From: Flavobacterium sp. HBTb2-11-1
GTDB lineage: Bacteria; Bacteroidota; Bacteroidia; Flavobacteriales; Flavobacteriaceae
Direction: 5' to 3'
NCBI RefSeq assembly: GCF_009826975.1
Contig: NZ_WUMO01000001.1
Coordinates: 372,001-436,000 of the forward strand
DNA: 64,000 nucleotides
The translations under genes were made by a program, and so were the position numbers. Positions 44,630-55,048 of this stretch are shown here, one piece after another. The notes under the pieces are model-generated. The model was given only the letters and a program-made list of their open reading frames with translations. It had not been told where the DNA came from and searched no databases. Within the stretch, counting starts at the first letter, position 1, and every line of letters starts with the position of its first letter.

Positions 44630-47605
44630 ATGAAAACAATTTACAAAAAGTTGTTATTTTTATTCCTATTGTTGCCTTTTACAGTGTTGGCTCAGAACAC
44701 TTTAAAAGGGACTGTTGTTGACAAAGCAACAGGTCAGCCAATACCGGGGGTAAATGTAAATGTACAAGGTGCTCCAAGCGGCGCATCAACAGGATTTGAT
44801 GGAAATTACCAACTGTCAAATGTTAAAAATGGTAATAAAATCGTTGTTTCTTTTATCGGTTATAAAACAGAAACAATTGAGTACACAGGTCAAAAAACAC
44901 TTAACGTTTCTTTAGAAGAAGATACCAATCAGCTTAAAGAGGTTGTAGTGCAAGTAGGATATGGAACTGTTAAGAAAAAAGATGCAACAGGATCTGTTTC
45001 TCAAATTTCAGCAAAAGATTTTAATAAAGGAATTAACGTAACTCCAGAAACATTAATCAGTGGACGTATTGCTGGTGTGAATGTTGTTGGTGGAGGAGCT
45101 CCAGGAGCAAAAGCAGATATTAGAATTCGTGGTGGGTCTTCATTAAGTGCATCGAATGAGCCTTTAATTGTATTAGATGGGCTTCCTTTAACTAATGACG
45201 TTCCTAATGGAGCTACTAGTATTTTATCTACAATTGATCCAAATGATATTGAGTCATTTACGGTATTGAAAGATGCTTCAGCGGCTGCAATCTACGGATC
45301 TCGAGCAGCTAGCGGTGTAATCGTTATTACTACAAAAAAAGGATCAAAAGGAGGAGTGAAAGTTAATTTTAGTTCTCAAGTTGGTATAAATACTGTTGCA
45401 AATCAAGTAGATGTTTTAAATGCAGATCAATTTCGTGCGTTAGTTAACGAAAAAGGTTCTCCTGCTCAAAAAGCATTGTTAGGAACAGCAAATACAAATT
45501 GGCAAGATGAAATATTCCATACAGCTTTAACAACTAACAATAATATCTCTGTTAGTGGGGCTTTGTTTGATAAATTGCCTGTACGTTTATCTGTTGGAAA
45601 TGTTGATAATCCTGGAATTCTTAGAAATACTTCTTTTGAAAGAACTACGACATCGATATCGTTAAATCCTGTTTTATTTGATAATCATTTGAAAATTGAT
45701 ATTAACGGAAACTTGGCTTTTGGAAAAAATCAATTTCAAGATGAAAATGCTGTTATTGGAAGTGCTATCGGGTTTGATCCAACACAATCAGTTTATGAAG
45801 AAGGATCTCGCTATGGAGGATATTTTGAATGGTTAGAAGCTAATGGGAATGTGCCATTATTACCGGCAAGAAACCCTGTAGCAAGATTAAATCAAGATAA
45901 CAGAAGAGCTACTTCGACTAGAAAATGGGGGAATGTTAGATTGGATTACAAATTTCACTTCTTTGAAGATTTAAGAGCCGTTGTTGAAGCTGGTATTGAT
46001 AGATTTGACAGTAATGGAAATACTACGGTAAGTACAGAAAGTATCTTAGGATATCAGCCAAAACCATTTAACGGTCCTGATTATGTAAACTATGGAAACT
46101 ATTCTAAGTACACAGATATGCTTCAAAATAAGAACTTAAATGCTTACTTTAATTACGTTAAGGATTTAGGCAAGTTTAAAGTTGATGCAACAGCTGGTTA
46201 CAATTACCAATTATTCCAGAGAGAAAGATATCAATCAGGAGAATTAAGACAGCCAAATCCTAACACAGATGTCATTACAAGTCCAGATATTAATTTACAA
46301 TCGTATTTCGGACGTGTTAACTTAGGATATGATAGTAGATATTTAGCAACTGTAAATTATAGAAGAGATGGAAGTTCTCGTTTTTCTGAAAAATACAGAT
46401 GGGGTAATTTTGGTGGAGTTGCTTTAGCTTGGAATGTGGCTGAAGAAGCTTTCTTAAAAGATAATGAAACTTTGTCAAGTCTTAAGCTAAGATTTGGTTA
46501 TGGAACAACTGGTCAGCAAGATATTTCTGCAGCATATGATTACTTAAGAAGAGTGACTCTCGGAACAATTAATACTCAGTATATTTTCGGTGGTAAAGTC
46601 TATTCAACTGCAAGGCCAGAAGGTTATAACGAAAATATTAAATGGGAGGAATTAGCAGAGATGAACATTGGTATTGATTTCGGATTTTTAAATGATAAAA
46701 TTACAGGATCTGTAAACTATTTTGATAAAAAATCAAGCGATTTGTTAGCTGAAGTTGTTGTGCCTGATGGAGCAAATATTAGAAATCAAGGTACTTATAA
46801 TATTGGTAGTGTTAGAACAAAAGGGGTTGAGTTTAGCATTCAATCAGATGTTATTAAAAATGATAATCTAACTTGGAATGTTGCTTTTAATACTACTTAT
46901 ATAGATCAGAAAATTGACAATTTAGGTACTACAGTTCCTGGTTTTCAAGGATATTTAACTGGTGATAATATTGCAGGTGGGTCAGGAAATCAGATACAAG
47001 TTAACTCTGTAGGTTATGCTCCAAGATCATTCCTGGTTTATGAGCAACTATATGATGCAAATAAAAAGCCTATAGCAGGTGCTTATGTAGATAGAAATGG
47101 TGACGGAAAAATTGATGCTTCAGATCGTTACAGATTCCATAAGCCTACAGCAGATTACACATTTGGTTTATTCTCTACTTTAAATTATAAAAAGTTTGAT
47201 TTTACAATGAACTGGAGAGCAAGTTTAGGAAATTATATTTTCGATAACGTAAGCTCAAACTTAGGATATTCTGATGCTGCTTTAAGAAGAGATACAGATT
47301 TATCAAATGTTAGCGCAGATTATTTGAATACTGGTTTTAGATATGAAGATAATGGTACACAACGTTATTTGTCTAATTATTATATTAAGGATGCTTCTTT
47401 TATCAAATTAGATAATATTACTTTAGGTTATACTTTCGATAAAAATTTATTAAAAGCTGCTTCTTTAAGATTTACAGCGGGAGTTCAAAATGTATTTGTG
47501 TTAACAAAATACAATGGTTTAGATCCAGAGAGATTCAATGGAATTGATAATAATGTATATCCAAGAGCTAGAACTTTCTTGTTTGGTGTGAATGCAAGTT
47601 TCTAG
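44630..47605 (+). CDS. susC: SusC-like TonB-dependent outer-membrane transporter
   Basis: A 991-aa porin-like transporter that imports malto-oligosaccharides with its SusD lid. A signal peptide (1-21, ending VLAQ) is followed by a carboxypeptidase-like domain (about 24-100, with LKGTVVDKATGQPIPGVNVN), a plug (about 115-235, including GSSLSASNEPLIVLDGLPL and DASAAAIYGSRAASGVI, the SusC hallmark) and the barrel to the terminal FLFGVNASF. The first gene of the rightward arm, it has its own promoter divergent from the LacI gene. Starch specificity is taken from the enzymes around it. Confidence 0.95.
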   Translation: MKTIYKKLLFLFLLLPFTVLAQNTLKGTVVDKATGQPIPGVNVNVQGAPSGASTGFDGNYQLSNVKNGNKIVVSFIGYKTETIEYTGQKTLNVSLEEDTNQLKEVVVQVGYGTVKKKDATGSVSQISAKDFNKGINVTPETLISGRIAGVNVVGGGAPGAKADIRIRGGSSLSASNEPLIVLDGLPLTNDVPNGATSILSTIDPNDIESFTVLKDASAAAIYGSRAASGVIVITTKKGSKGGVKVNFSSQVGINTVANQVDVLNADQFRALVNEKGSPAQKALLGTANTNWQDEIFHTALTTNNNISVSGALFDKLPVRLSVGNVDNPGILRNTSFERTTTSISLNPVLFDNHLKIDINGNLAFGKNQFQDENAVIGSAIGFDPTQSVYEEGSRYGGYFEWLEANGNVPLLPARNPVARLNQDNRRATSTRKWGNVRLDYKFHFFEDLRAVVEAGIDRFDSNGNTTVSTESILGYQPKPFNGPDYVNYGNYSKYTDMLQNKNLNAYFNYVKDLGKFKVDATAGYNYQLFQRERYQSGELRQPNPNTDVITSPDINLQSYFGRVNLGYDSRYLATVNYRRDGSSRFSEKYRWGNFGGVALAWNVAEEAFLKDNETLSSLKLRFGYGTTGQQDISAAYDYLRRVTLGTINTQYIFGGKVYSTARPEGYNENIKWEELAEMNIGIDFGFLNDKITGSVNYFDKKSSDLLAEVVVPDGANIRNQGTYNIGSVRTKGVEFSIQSDVIKNDNLTWNVAFNTTYIDQKIDNLGTTVPGFQGYLTGDNIAGGSGNQIQVNSVGYAPRSFLVYEQLYDANKKPIAGAYVDRNGDGKIDASDRYRFHKPTADYTFGLFSTLNYKKFDFTMNWRASLGNYIFDNVSSNLGYSDAALRRDTDLSNVSADYLNTGFRYEDNGTQRYLSNYYIKDASFIKLDNITLGYTFDKNLLKAASLRFTAGVQNVFVLTKYNGLDPERFNGIDNNVYPRARTFLFGVNASF

Positions 47606-47640
47606 TAGATTATTGAAAAATAAATTTAAAAAAATATAAA

Positions 47641-49248
47641 ATGAAAATATCATTTAAATATATATCTTATTTTTTCCTACTTGTTTTAGGATTGAATATG
47701 ACGCTTACGTCATGTACGGACGATTTGAATGTTACTCCGACTGATGATGATGAGTTTTTGTCAGAGCAATTCTTTCAGGATCCAGCATCATATAAACAAG
47801 TTTTAGCGAAATTATATGCAGGTCTTTATGTAGGAGGAAATGATGGTGATGGTCAGCCAGATATCTCTGGAATTGGAGGAGATTTCAGCAGTTATTTGCG
47901 TTTGCTTTTTGTGACACAAGAATTCACTACAGACGAGGCTATTATTGCATGGGCAGATGGAACATTGCCTACATTAAATTCTCAAACATGGTCTCCTGCA
48001 AATGAATTTTTGGCAGGAACATATTCGAGAGCATTCTATGAAATTAGTGTTGCCAATGAGTTTTTGAGACAAACAACAGAAGAAAAGCTAAATGCAAGAG
48101 GAGTTGATGCAAGCTTAAAAGCTGATATCGCTAAATTTAGAGCTGAAGCTCGTTTTTTAAGAGCTTTTTCTTATGTTAATTTAATGGATTTGTTCGGAAA
48201 TGTGCCAATTACAACAGAAGCAGATCCTGTAGGATTCTTTTATCCAGTACAAAAAACAAGAGCTGAAGTTTTCGCTTTTGTTGAAGCTGAATTAAAAGAT
48301 CTAGACAATAGTTTAGTAGCTTCAAGAACAAATGAATATGGAAGAGTTGATAAAACTGCAGCTAAATTTTTATTAGCTCAAATCTATCTAAACTCTAAAG
48401 TTTATACTGGGACAGACAGATTCAATGATGCTGGAACTTTATGTGCTGATATTATTAATAATTCAGGATATACATTTGCAAATGTTCCTTATAGCTACTT
48501 ATTCTCTGCCGATAATGATGTAAACGGAGCTCAAAATGAATTTATTTTTCCAGTTATAAGTGATGGTAATGCTATCAGAGCGACAGGGGGAGGAATGAGT
48601 TTTATTCTTCATGCATCTATTGGAGGTAGTATGGATGCTTCTTCAAGAGGTATGGATGGTGGATGGCAGGGAATCAGAACACGCAGAGAGTTTGTAAATA
48701 TTTTCCCTGATGAAACTGCAACTGGAGATAAAAGAGGAACTTTTTATACAAATGGGCAATCAAAAGATATTAATAATGTTGGAACATTTACTGATGGTTA
48801 TGCGGTAACGAAATATATTAATAAAAAGTCTGACGGATCTGCTGCACAAAGAAACGATATTCCTGATACAGATTTTCCAATGTTCAGATTGTCTGATGTT
48901 TACTTGATGTATGCTGAAGCAGCTGTAAGAGGAGCCTCATCTGCTAATATAGGAACAGCAGTTGGTTATATTAATCAGCTTCGTACAAGAGCAAATGCTG
49001 CAAATATTACTGCATCTCAATTAAATCTTGATTTTATTTTGGATGAAAGAGGAAGAGAATTGTTCTGGGAATGTCATAGAAGAACGGATTTAATTCGTTT
49101 TGGTAAATTCACAGGAGGATCAAAAATTTGGCAATGGAAAGGTGGTTCTATAAACGGAATTGCAACTGAATCTTATAGAGATTTAATGCCAATCCCTTCT
49201 AGAATTATACAGGCAAACCCAACTTTAAAACAAAATCCAGGATACTAA
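47641..49248 (+). CDS. susD: SusD-like starch-binding outer-membrane lipoprotein
   Basis: A 535-aa RagB/SusD lipoprotein that caps the SusC barrel and binds glycan. The lipobox is TLTSC, with the cysteine at residue 25. The tetratricopeptide-like helical scaffold includes FRAEARFLRAFSYVNLMDLF near 167-186, and the C-terminal SusD domain has FPMFRLSDVYLMYAEAAVRG near 409-428 and LDERGRELFWECHRRTDLIR near 462-481. It follows susC by 35 nt in one operon. Confidence 0.95.
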   Translation: MKISFKYISYFFLLVLGLNMTLTSCTDDLNVTPTDDDEFLSEQFFQDPASYKQVLAKLYAGLYVGGNDGDGQPDISGIGGDFSSYLRLLFVTQEFTTDEAIIAWADGTLPTLNSQTWSPANEFLAGTYSRAFYEISVANEFLRQTTEEKLNARGVDASLKADIAKFRAEARFLRAFSYVNLMDLFGNVPITTEADPVGFFYPVQKTRAEVFAFVEAELKDLDNSLVASRTNEYGRVDKTAAKFLLAQIYLNSKVYTGTDRFNDAGTLCADIINNSGYTFANVPYSYLFSADNDVNGAQNEFIFPVISDGNAIRATGGGMSFILHASIGGSMDASSRGMDGGWQGIRTRREFVNIFPDETATGDKRGTFYTNGQSKDINNVGTFTDGYAVTKYINKKSDGSAAQRNDIPDTDFPMFRLSDVYLMYAEAAVRGASSANIGTAVGYINQLRTRANAANITASQLNLDFILDERGRELFWECHRRTDLIRFGKFTGGSKIWQWKGGSINGIATESYRDLMPIPSRIIQANPTLKQNPGY

Positions 49249-49272
49249 CTAACCTTATAAAAAATATTAAAA

Positions 49273-50088
49273 ATGAAAAATATATATAAAATTTTAATTG
49301 CTTTCATCGGTGTTTTAGCAGTTTCATGTAATGCTGATGATGTAGAAGACAGACCAGTAATCGAAGCAGCAACAGCTCCTGTTCTGTTGAACCCTAAATC
49401 TGATTTTACGATCGTTCTTTCAAAAGAGACTGAAAATGAGGTTGCAACAACTGTTGTGTGGGATAATGCTGCATATACTGGAATGCAAACTGTAGTAAAT
49501 TATACTGTTGAGATAGCTAAAGCAGGAACAAAATTTGCAGCCCCTATCACTGTAACAAATACAACAGAAAAATTTGTAGCCTTAACGGTGTCTGAATTAA
49601 ATTCAGCATTAGTAAATGGTGGTTTTGTTGAGAAAGAGGCAAATAAAGTTGATATTCGTATCAAAGCTGTTGTTGGTGCTTCAGGACTTCCTCAATATTC
49701 TAACTTTTATACAATTACAGCTACGCCATATCACGTGCCATTAGCAAGTTCTCACTGGTTAGTTGGCGCGGCTACTCCAGGAGGTTGGACATGGGCTGGT
49801 GATGCTGAAACTGAATTCCCATTAGTAGTTGGCACAACAAATGTTTATAAAGTAACTATTGTTCTTAAAAGTGGGGAAGCTTTTAGAGAATTCTTAGGTA
49901 ATAACTTTACAAGCGATGGTAACTGGGATCAAAGCCATAATTATACTTATTATTCAAACTTAGGTTATACAATAGATGACGAATTGGTAAATGCTGGTGA
50001 TGGCGATAGTAACTTCAAATATACTGGACCAACTGGACCAAGAGTTTTAACTATTGACAATGGTGCGAAAAAAATAACATTAGACTAA
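49273..50088 (+). CDS. susE: SusE/SusF-family outer-membrane starch-binding lipoprotein
   Basis: A 271-aa lipoprotein with the lipidated cysteine near residue 19 (VLAVSC). The N-terminal SusE domain (about 35-150) has the LNPKSDFTIVLSKETENE segment near 41-58. The C-terminal module (about 155-271, SSHWLVGAATPGGWTWAGDA) is like the starch-binding modules of SusE/F, with exposed W and Y residues that could stack on glucose rings. One C-terminal module is seen, whereas Bacteroides SusE/F carry two or three. It ends the susCDE run, with a terminator just downstream. Confidence 0.85.
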   Translation: MKNIYKILIAFIGVLAVSCNADDVEDRPVIEAATAPVLLNPKSDFTIVLSKETENEVATTVVWDNAAYTGMQTVVNYTVEIAKAGTKFAAPITVTNTTEKFVALTVSELNSALVNGGFVEKEANKVDIRIKAVVGASGLPQYSNFYTITATPYHVPLASSHWLVGAATPGGWTWAGDAETEFPLVVGTTNVYKVTIVLKSGEAFREFLGNNFTSDGNWDQSHNYTYYSNLGYTIDDELVNAGDGDSNFKYTGPTGPRVLTIDNGAKKITLD

Positions 50089-50107
50089 AGTTTAAATGTA
50101 ATTATAA

Positions 50108-50138
50108 AAAGGGCTATCTCCAGATAGCCCTTTTTTAA
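50108..50138 (+). terminator. Terminator after the susCDE run
   Basis: The stem GGGCTATCT / AGATAGCCC, flanked by A-run and T-run, is followed by TTTTTTAATC. Partial read-through into the amylase gene 30 nt on is possible. Confidence 0.85.
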
Positions 50139-50167
50139 TCTAACTAACCACACAAAACCACGAGATT

Positions 50168-53041
50168 ATGAGAAAAATTTTACTATCAATATTTTTATTG
50201 ATGGCAGTAACCGTTTTTGCCCAGCCTCAAACAGTTACTTATTCAATAAATCCCTCCACTTTTGAAGAAACAACTTCGATTACTATTTCAATCGCGGGTG
50301 CAAGCATTAATGAAGGTGCTTGGAGCGTTACAGGCAATGCTTTATATCTTTGGTCATGGTCGTATGATGTAAATGATACTAATCAATCGGATAGTCCTTC
50401 CAACGGGACTTGGACTTCATCCAACGAAGCAAGTAAATTTACCTATAACGCAGGAACTGATACTTATACTAAAACAATTACACCTGCTACATATTTTGCA
50501 AGAAACGGAATAGGACGAATTGGTTTTTTGGTTAAGGCTAAAGACGGAACAGGAGATAAAAAATCGCAAGATATTTTGGTTGAAGTAGGTTCTTTTCAGG
50601 TAACATTGACTTCTCCGGTTGAAAATAGCACTTCGATCATCAATTCTGGTTCCAATTTTACTATTAGTGCAACAAACACGGGAGGAGCTGGAAGTTATAC
50701 ATTAAAAGCTAACGGAGCAATTATAAATACAAACGCTAGCACTTCAAGTTATTCGTATACACATACCAATATCACGAGCAATCAAAGTTATGAGCTTATT
50801 GCAGCCCAAGGCGCAACTACAGTTTCTAAGAAATTTGCAGTAGTTGTAAACCCAAACACTGTTTCTGAGGCGATGCCCGCAGGTTTGGTTGACGGGATTA
50901 ATTACAATGCTTCAGACGCTACTAAAGCGACTTTGGTATTAGATGCGCCTTTAAAAGATTTTGTTTATGTTGCGGGAAGTTTTAACAATTGGCAGCCTAC
51001 ATCAGCTTATGCCATGAAAAAAGATCCATCTTCGGGAAAATTTTGGTTGGAAATAACTGGCTTGGTTTCGGGGCAAAACAATATGTATCAATATTGGGTT
51101 GTCGATACAACGCCACTTGCGAATTCGCCAGCAATGGTAAAAACAGCAGATCCGTATTCTACTTTAGTGTTATCTCCTTACGATGATCCTTCAATTCCTG
51201 CTTCAAAATATCCAAATATGCCAGTTTATCCGACAGGACAAAATTTTGAGGTTACAGTCTTAAAAACAGGACAGACTCCTTACAATTGGCAGGTAACAAA
51301 TTTTGAAAAACCAGCAAAAGAGAAATTAGTAGTCTATGAGGTTTTGGTTCGCGATTTTGATGCATCAAGAAGTTATCAAAGCTTAATTGAACGAATAGAT
51401 TATTTTAAAAATCTAAAAATTAATGCCATCGAATTAATGCCGGTAATGGAATTTGAAGGAAATGAAAGTTGGGGTTATAATACTTCATTTCATATGGCTT
51501 TAGATAAGTTTTACGGAACGTCAGATAAATTAAAAGAGTTTATTGATTTATGCCATCAAAACGGAATTGCTGTAATCCTCGACGTAGCTTTAAATCATGC
51601 TTTCGGAAGAAATCCGATGGTAAGAATGTGGATGAATGATCCTGATGGAGATGGTTTTGGTTCGCCAACTGCAGAAAATCCATATTTCAATACAGTAGCA
51701 AAACATAGTTATAGCGTTGGTGAAGATTTTAATCATCAATCTTTAAAAACACAGTATTATGTAAATCGTGTTATCAAACAATGGATTGAAGAATATAAAA
51801 TTGATGGTTTCCGTTGGGATTTAACCAAAGGATTTACGCAATCATGTACGTCAAGCGATAATGCTTGTACTGATTCCTATCAACAGGATCGTGTTGATAT
51901 TCTGAAAAAATATGCTGATTTTTCTTGGGCAATAGATCCGACGAATTATACTATTTTTGAGCACTTAGGGTCTGATGCTGAAGAACAGCAATGGGCAAAT
52001 TACAGAGTAACTGAGGCACCGAGTAAAGGTGTGATGATGTGGGGGAAAATGACAAAAGAGTATAATCAATTGTCTATGGGATATGCTTCTGAAAGTAATA
52101 TTTTCAGAATGAATAGTGCAAACCGCGGATTTGCTGCCAATCGTTTAATGGGTTATGCAGAAAGTCATGACGAAGAACGTCTGATGTATAAAAATGTGCA
52201 ATATGGTGCTTCAAATGGAAGTTACAATGTAAAAACATTAAATACGGCACTGTCTAGAATGTCTGCTATTGGAGCAGTTTCTTTGCTGATTCCAGGACCA
52301 AAAATGATTTGGCATTTTGGAGAATTAGGAATGGATGATTCTATTTTTAGCTGTAATAACGGAACTGTAAATGATGAATCGTCAACTACTCCAGGAGATT
52401 GTAAATTAGATACAAAACCACAGCCTCAATGGACAGAAAATTGGTTGGGCGATGCTAATCGAAACAAGATTTACAACGATTGGGCTAAGATGATTACCCT
52501 TAAAAAAACAGAACCAGTATTTTTAGGAACAGCAACAATGGCCAACGCGACTACTTTACTAGTAAATATCAAAATTACAAATAGCAATTTGACTTCTGCT
52601 CAACTTAAAGATGTTGTGATTTTGGCCAATTTTGATACAACTGCACAAAATATGATTCCAGGATTTCAATATACTGGAGCGTGGTACAACTTAATGGATA
52701 ATTCAACGATTAACGTTACCGATGTAAACGCTCCAATAAGTTTGGCTCCAGGAGAATATCGAATTTATGGCAATAAACAGGCAAATTTGGCAATAGAAGA
52801 TTTTGAAAAAGGAAATCAAGTTAGTTTATACCCAAATCCTGTTGCCGATTATTTTACTTTAGGTTTTAAAGCCTCAAAAGTAGATATCTATTCTATTACA
52901 GGGCAATTAGTAAAAACATTTAATACAAACGGAAATGCAGAATATCAATTCTCAGTAAGCAGTTTAGCTTCTGGGTTGTATCTCGTAAAGACGTTTGATG
53001 AGAATAATAAAGTTCGCGTTGTGAAGTTTATTAAAAATTAG
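50168..53041 (+). CDS. T9SS-secreted GH13 alpha-amylase
   Basis: A 957-aa surface or secreted amylase. A signal peptide (1-19, ending VFAQ) leads into an immunoglobulin-like region (about 20-140), further beta domains, and a CBM48-like module near 255-345 (VYVAGSFNNWQP). The GH13 barrel has LDVALNHAFG, DGFRWDLTKGF (nucleophile D551), FEHLGSD (acid/base E598) and ESHDEERL (D668). The last 75 residues are a type A T9SS sorting domain (SLYPNPVADYFTLGF to the end, with SSLASGLYLVK), so it is exported by type 9 secretion. It provides the first attack on starch for SusCD. Confidence 0.94.
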   Translation: MRKILLSIFLLMAVTVFAQPQTVTYSINPSTFEETTSITISIAGASINEGAWSVTGNALYLWSWSYDVNDTNQSDSPSNGTWTSSNEASKFTYNAGTDTYTKTITPATYFARNGIGRIGFLVKAKDGTGDKKSQDILVEVGSFQVTLTSPVENSTSIINSGSNFTISATNTGGAGSYTLKANGAIINTNASTSSYSYTHTNITSNQSYELIAAQGATTVSKKFAVVVNPNTVSEAMPAGLVDGINYNASDATKATLVLDAPLKDFVYVAGSFNNWQPTSAYAMKKDPSSGKFWLEITGLVSGQNNMYQYWVVDTTPLANSPAMVKTADPYSTLVLSPYDDPSIPASKYPNMPVYPTGQNFEVTVLKTGQTPYNWQVTNFEKPAKEKLVVYEVLVRDFDASRSYQSLIERIDYFKNLKINAIELMPVMEFEGNESWGYNTSFHMALDKFYGTSDKLKEFIDLCHQNGIAVILDVALNHAFGRNPMVRMWMNDPDGDGFGSPTAENPYFNTVAKHSYSVGEDFNHQSLKTQYYVNRVIKQWIEEYKIDGFRWDLTKGFTQSCTSSDNACTDSYQQDRVDILKKYADFSWAIDPTNYTIFEHLGSDAEEQQWANYRVTEAPSKGVMMWGKMTKEYNQLSMGYASESNIFRMNSANRGFAANRLMGYAESHDEERLMYKNVQYGASNGSYNVKTLNTALSRMSAIGAVSLLIPGPKMIWHFGELGMDDSIFSCNNGTVNDESSTTPGDCKLDTKPQPQWTENWLGDANRNKIYNDWAKMITLKKTEPVFLGTATMANATTLLVNIKITNSNLTSAQLKDVVILANFDTTAQNMIPGFQYTGAWYNLMDNSTINVTDVNAPISLAPGEYRIYGNKQANLAIEDFEKGNQVSLYPNPVADYFTLGFKASKVDIYSITGQLVKTFNTNGNAEYQFSVSSLASGLYLVKTFDENNKVRVVKFIKN

Positions 53042-53057
53042 GTTTAGTTAGTAATGA

Positions 53058-53091
53058 AAAAGGGCTGTCTAGAAATGGACAGCCTTTTTTG
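53058..53091 (+). terminator. Terminator of the T9SS amylase gene
   Basis: GGCTGTCT / GGACAGCC with a 6-nt loop, flanked by AAAAA and TTTTTT. Confidence 0.82.
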
Positions 53092-53181
53092 CTTAAAGTA
53101 GTTTTTTGTAATATAAATATGTTTTTCGAGGTGATTAAATAAGTCGATGGAGTTCTATGATTTAACCGTAATTGTTTTTAC

Positions 53182-53415
53182 TTATTTTTTCTTTTTAGGA
53201 TCATTATACTCCCCAATTAAAGAATAATATCCAAATGTTCCTAAGCCCATAACAATAAGCGGCGTTAGTATAAATAGAATAATTGCACCAAATACCAAAT
53301 CGTCTTGTTGGTCTGAAAGAAGTTTTGGCAAACCAAATTCAAATACACAAAAATAGGCAGCCGCCGCAGCCAAAGCAATCCATAACGCCCCTAAAACTTG
53401 TTTAATCGCATTCAT
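53182..53415 (-). CDS. Small two-helix membrane protein beside the MFS transporter
   Basis: A 77-aa protein with two hydrophobic segments (about 4-30 and 41-66) and a lysine-rich end. It may be the DUF6814 family, which I recall next to MHS-type transporters in Bacteroidota, but I am not certain. It lies 13 nt downstream of the transporter gene on the same strand, so the two are co-transcribed and may form one unit in the inner membrane. Confidence 0.7.
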   Translation of the reverse strand: MNAIKQVLGALWIALAAAAAYFCVFEFGLPKLLSDQQDDLVFGAIILFILTPLIVMGLGTFGYYSLIGEYNDPKKKK

Positions 53416-53428
53416 TTTTTTTTAAATT

Positions 53429-54922
53429 TTAAAGGTGAGTAATTTTGTTTTTGTTTTCAATATAAATCATTCCAATAACAAAGCAGATTCCAGCAATAAT
53501 TATAGGATACCATAATCCATCCAAATAAAAATCGGCTTTGCCTGCTGTTTTGGCGTGTGATACAAAGTAAGTTGATATGGCAGGAAGCAATCCGCCAAAA
53601 ATTCCATTTCCAACATGATAAGGAAGTGACATAGAAGTATATCTGATTTTAGTTGGAAACATTTCGACTAAAAATGCCGCAATCGGACCGTAAACCATGG
53701 TTACAAATAATACTTGAATAAAAACTAGGAAAGTCAATGTCCATTTATCGCTTGAATTGATTACTATTGATACGTTAGTTTGAGTGTCTTTTTTGTCCAG
53801 ATACGTTTTTTTCTCCACAACGGATGTTCCGTCTGTGTATTTTTTTTCCGTAATTGTAATAGAGCTTCCGTTGGTCTTGTTTTCAGTTGTAATTCTTGGA
53901 GTTTCAAGGATCTCCGTTTTCTTGCTTATATCCGTTGTGTCATACATCATCTTATAAATTGGTCTATAAGAAAAAATAGCCAGCAGCATTCCCAGCATCA
54001 TAATGTATTTGCGTCCGACTTTATCGCTCAACCATCCAAAAACAATAAAAAATGGAGTTCCAATTAAAAGCGCAATTCCTAATAATTCATCAACTTGCGA
54101 AGAATCAATATTCATCACCGTTTTCATGAAACTCATTGCATAGAATTGTCCAGTGTACCAAACAACGCCTTGTCCCATTGTGGCTCCAAATAATGCTAAA
54201 AGAACAAATTTTAAATTGTATCGGTTTCCAAAACTTTCTTTCAACGGATTTGTACTTGTTGTTCCCTCTTTTTTAGCTTTCGCGAAAACGGGAGATTCAT
54301 CCATGTTTTTTCTAATCAAGTAAGAAACTCCAACCATAGCAATCGAAACCCAGAAAGGAACGCGCCATCCCCATAAATCAAAAGCTTCTGCAGAGAGCAC
54401 ACTTTTCGTGGCCAGAATAACCATTAGCGAAATAAATAAACCAACAGTCGCAGTAGTCTGAATCCAAGAAGTCCAGTATCCTTTTTCTCCCGCGGGTGCA
54501 TGTTCGGCGACATAAGTGGCAGCGCCGCCATATTCACCCCCAAGAGCAAGACCTTGAAGCAGGCGTAAGATCAAAACTAATAAAGGGGCTAGAAAACCAA
54601 TCGTTTCGTAACTCGGAATGCAGCCTATTAAAAAGGTTGAACCGCCCATTAATAATAAGGTAGCCATAAAAGTATATTTACGTCCAATAATATCACCAAG
54701 CCTTCCAAAGAACAAAGCTCCAAATGGACGGACTACAAATCCAGCGGCAAATGTGGCTAGAGTAGATAGAAACGCTGCGGTTGGATTGTCGCTAGGGAAA
54801 AATTTTGTAGAAATAACAACAGCAAGACTGCCAAAAATGTAAAAATCGTACCATTCAATCATGGTGCCCATAGAAGAGGCCGAAATAACTTTCCAAATAC
54901 CTTTAGTAGAAGTTTTGCTCAT
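53429..54922 (-). CDS. MHS-type MFS transporter with a polar insertion
   Basis: A 497-aa major facilitator of the metabolite:H+ symporter branch (ProP/KgtP/ShiA-like). The start carries MGTMIEWYDFYIFGSLAVVI (residues 18-37), the loop GRLGDIIGRKYTF near 73-85, and LQGLALGGEYGGAATYVAEH near 121-140, all typical of the family. Between helices in the C-terminal half (about residues 323-397) is a polar, K/T/S-rich stretch of some 75 residues, unusual for the family. The substrate is unknown. A small membrane protein gene follows directly. Confidence 0.85.
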   Translation of the reverse strand: MSKTSTKGIWKVISASSMGTMIEWYDFYIFGSLAVVISTKFFPSDNPTAAFLSTLATFAAGFVVRPFGALFFGRLGDIIGRKYTFMATLLLMGGSTFLIGCIPSYETIGFLAPLLVLILRLLQGLALGGEYGGAATYVAEHAPAGEKGYWTSWIQTTATVGLFISLMVILATKSVLSAEAFDLWGWRVPFWVSIAMVGVSYLIRKNMDESPVFAKAKKEGTTSTNPLKESFGNRYNLKFVLLALFGATMGQGVVWYTGQFYAMSFMKTVMNIDSSQVDELLGIALLIGTPFFIVFGWLSDKVGRKYIMMLGMLLAIFSYRPIYKMMYDTTDISKKTEILETPRITTENKTNGSSITITEKKYTDGTSVVEKKTYLDKKDTQTNVSIVINSSDKWTLTFLVFIQVLFVTMVYGPIAAFLVEMFPTKIRYTSMSLPYHVGNGIFGGLLPAISTYFVSHAKTAGKADFYLDGLWYPIIIAGICFVIGMIYIENKNKITHL

Positions 54923-54973
54923 AAAGCTGATTTGAGTTCTTATTAATGATTCAGATGTTGAAATACAGTTTTA

Positions 54974-55005
54974 CGAATATATAAGATTATTTTTTATTCA
55001 GTCAA
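54974..55005 (-). promoter_or_regulatory. Promoter of the MHS transporter operon
   Basis: On the minus strand: TTG (55003-55005), a 21-nt spacer and TATATTCG (54974-54981), a one-mismatch form of TAnnTTTG. The leader is about 45-50 nt. Confidence 0.45.
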
Positions 55006-55048
55006 TACTTTTTTAACAAAAAGTGTTTATTTGTTGACATTCGATTTT

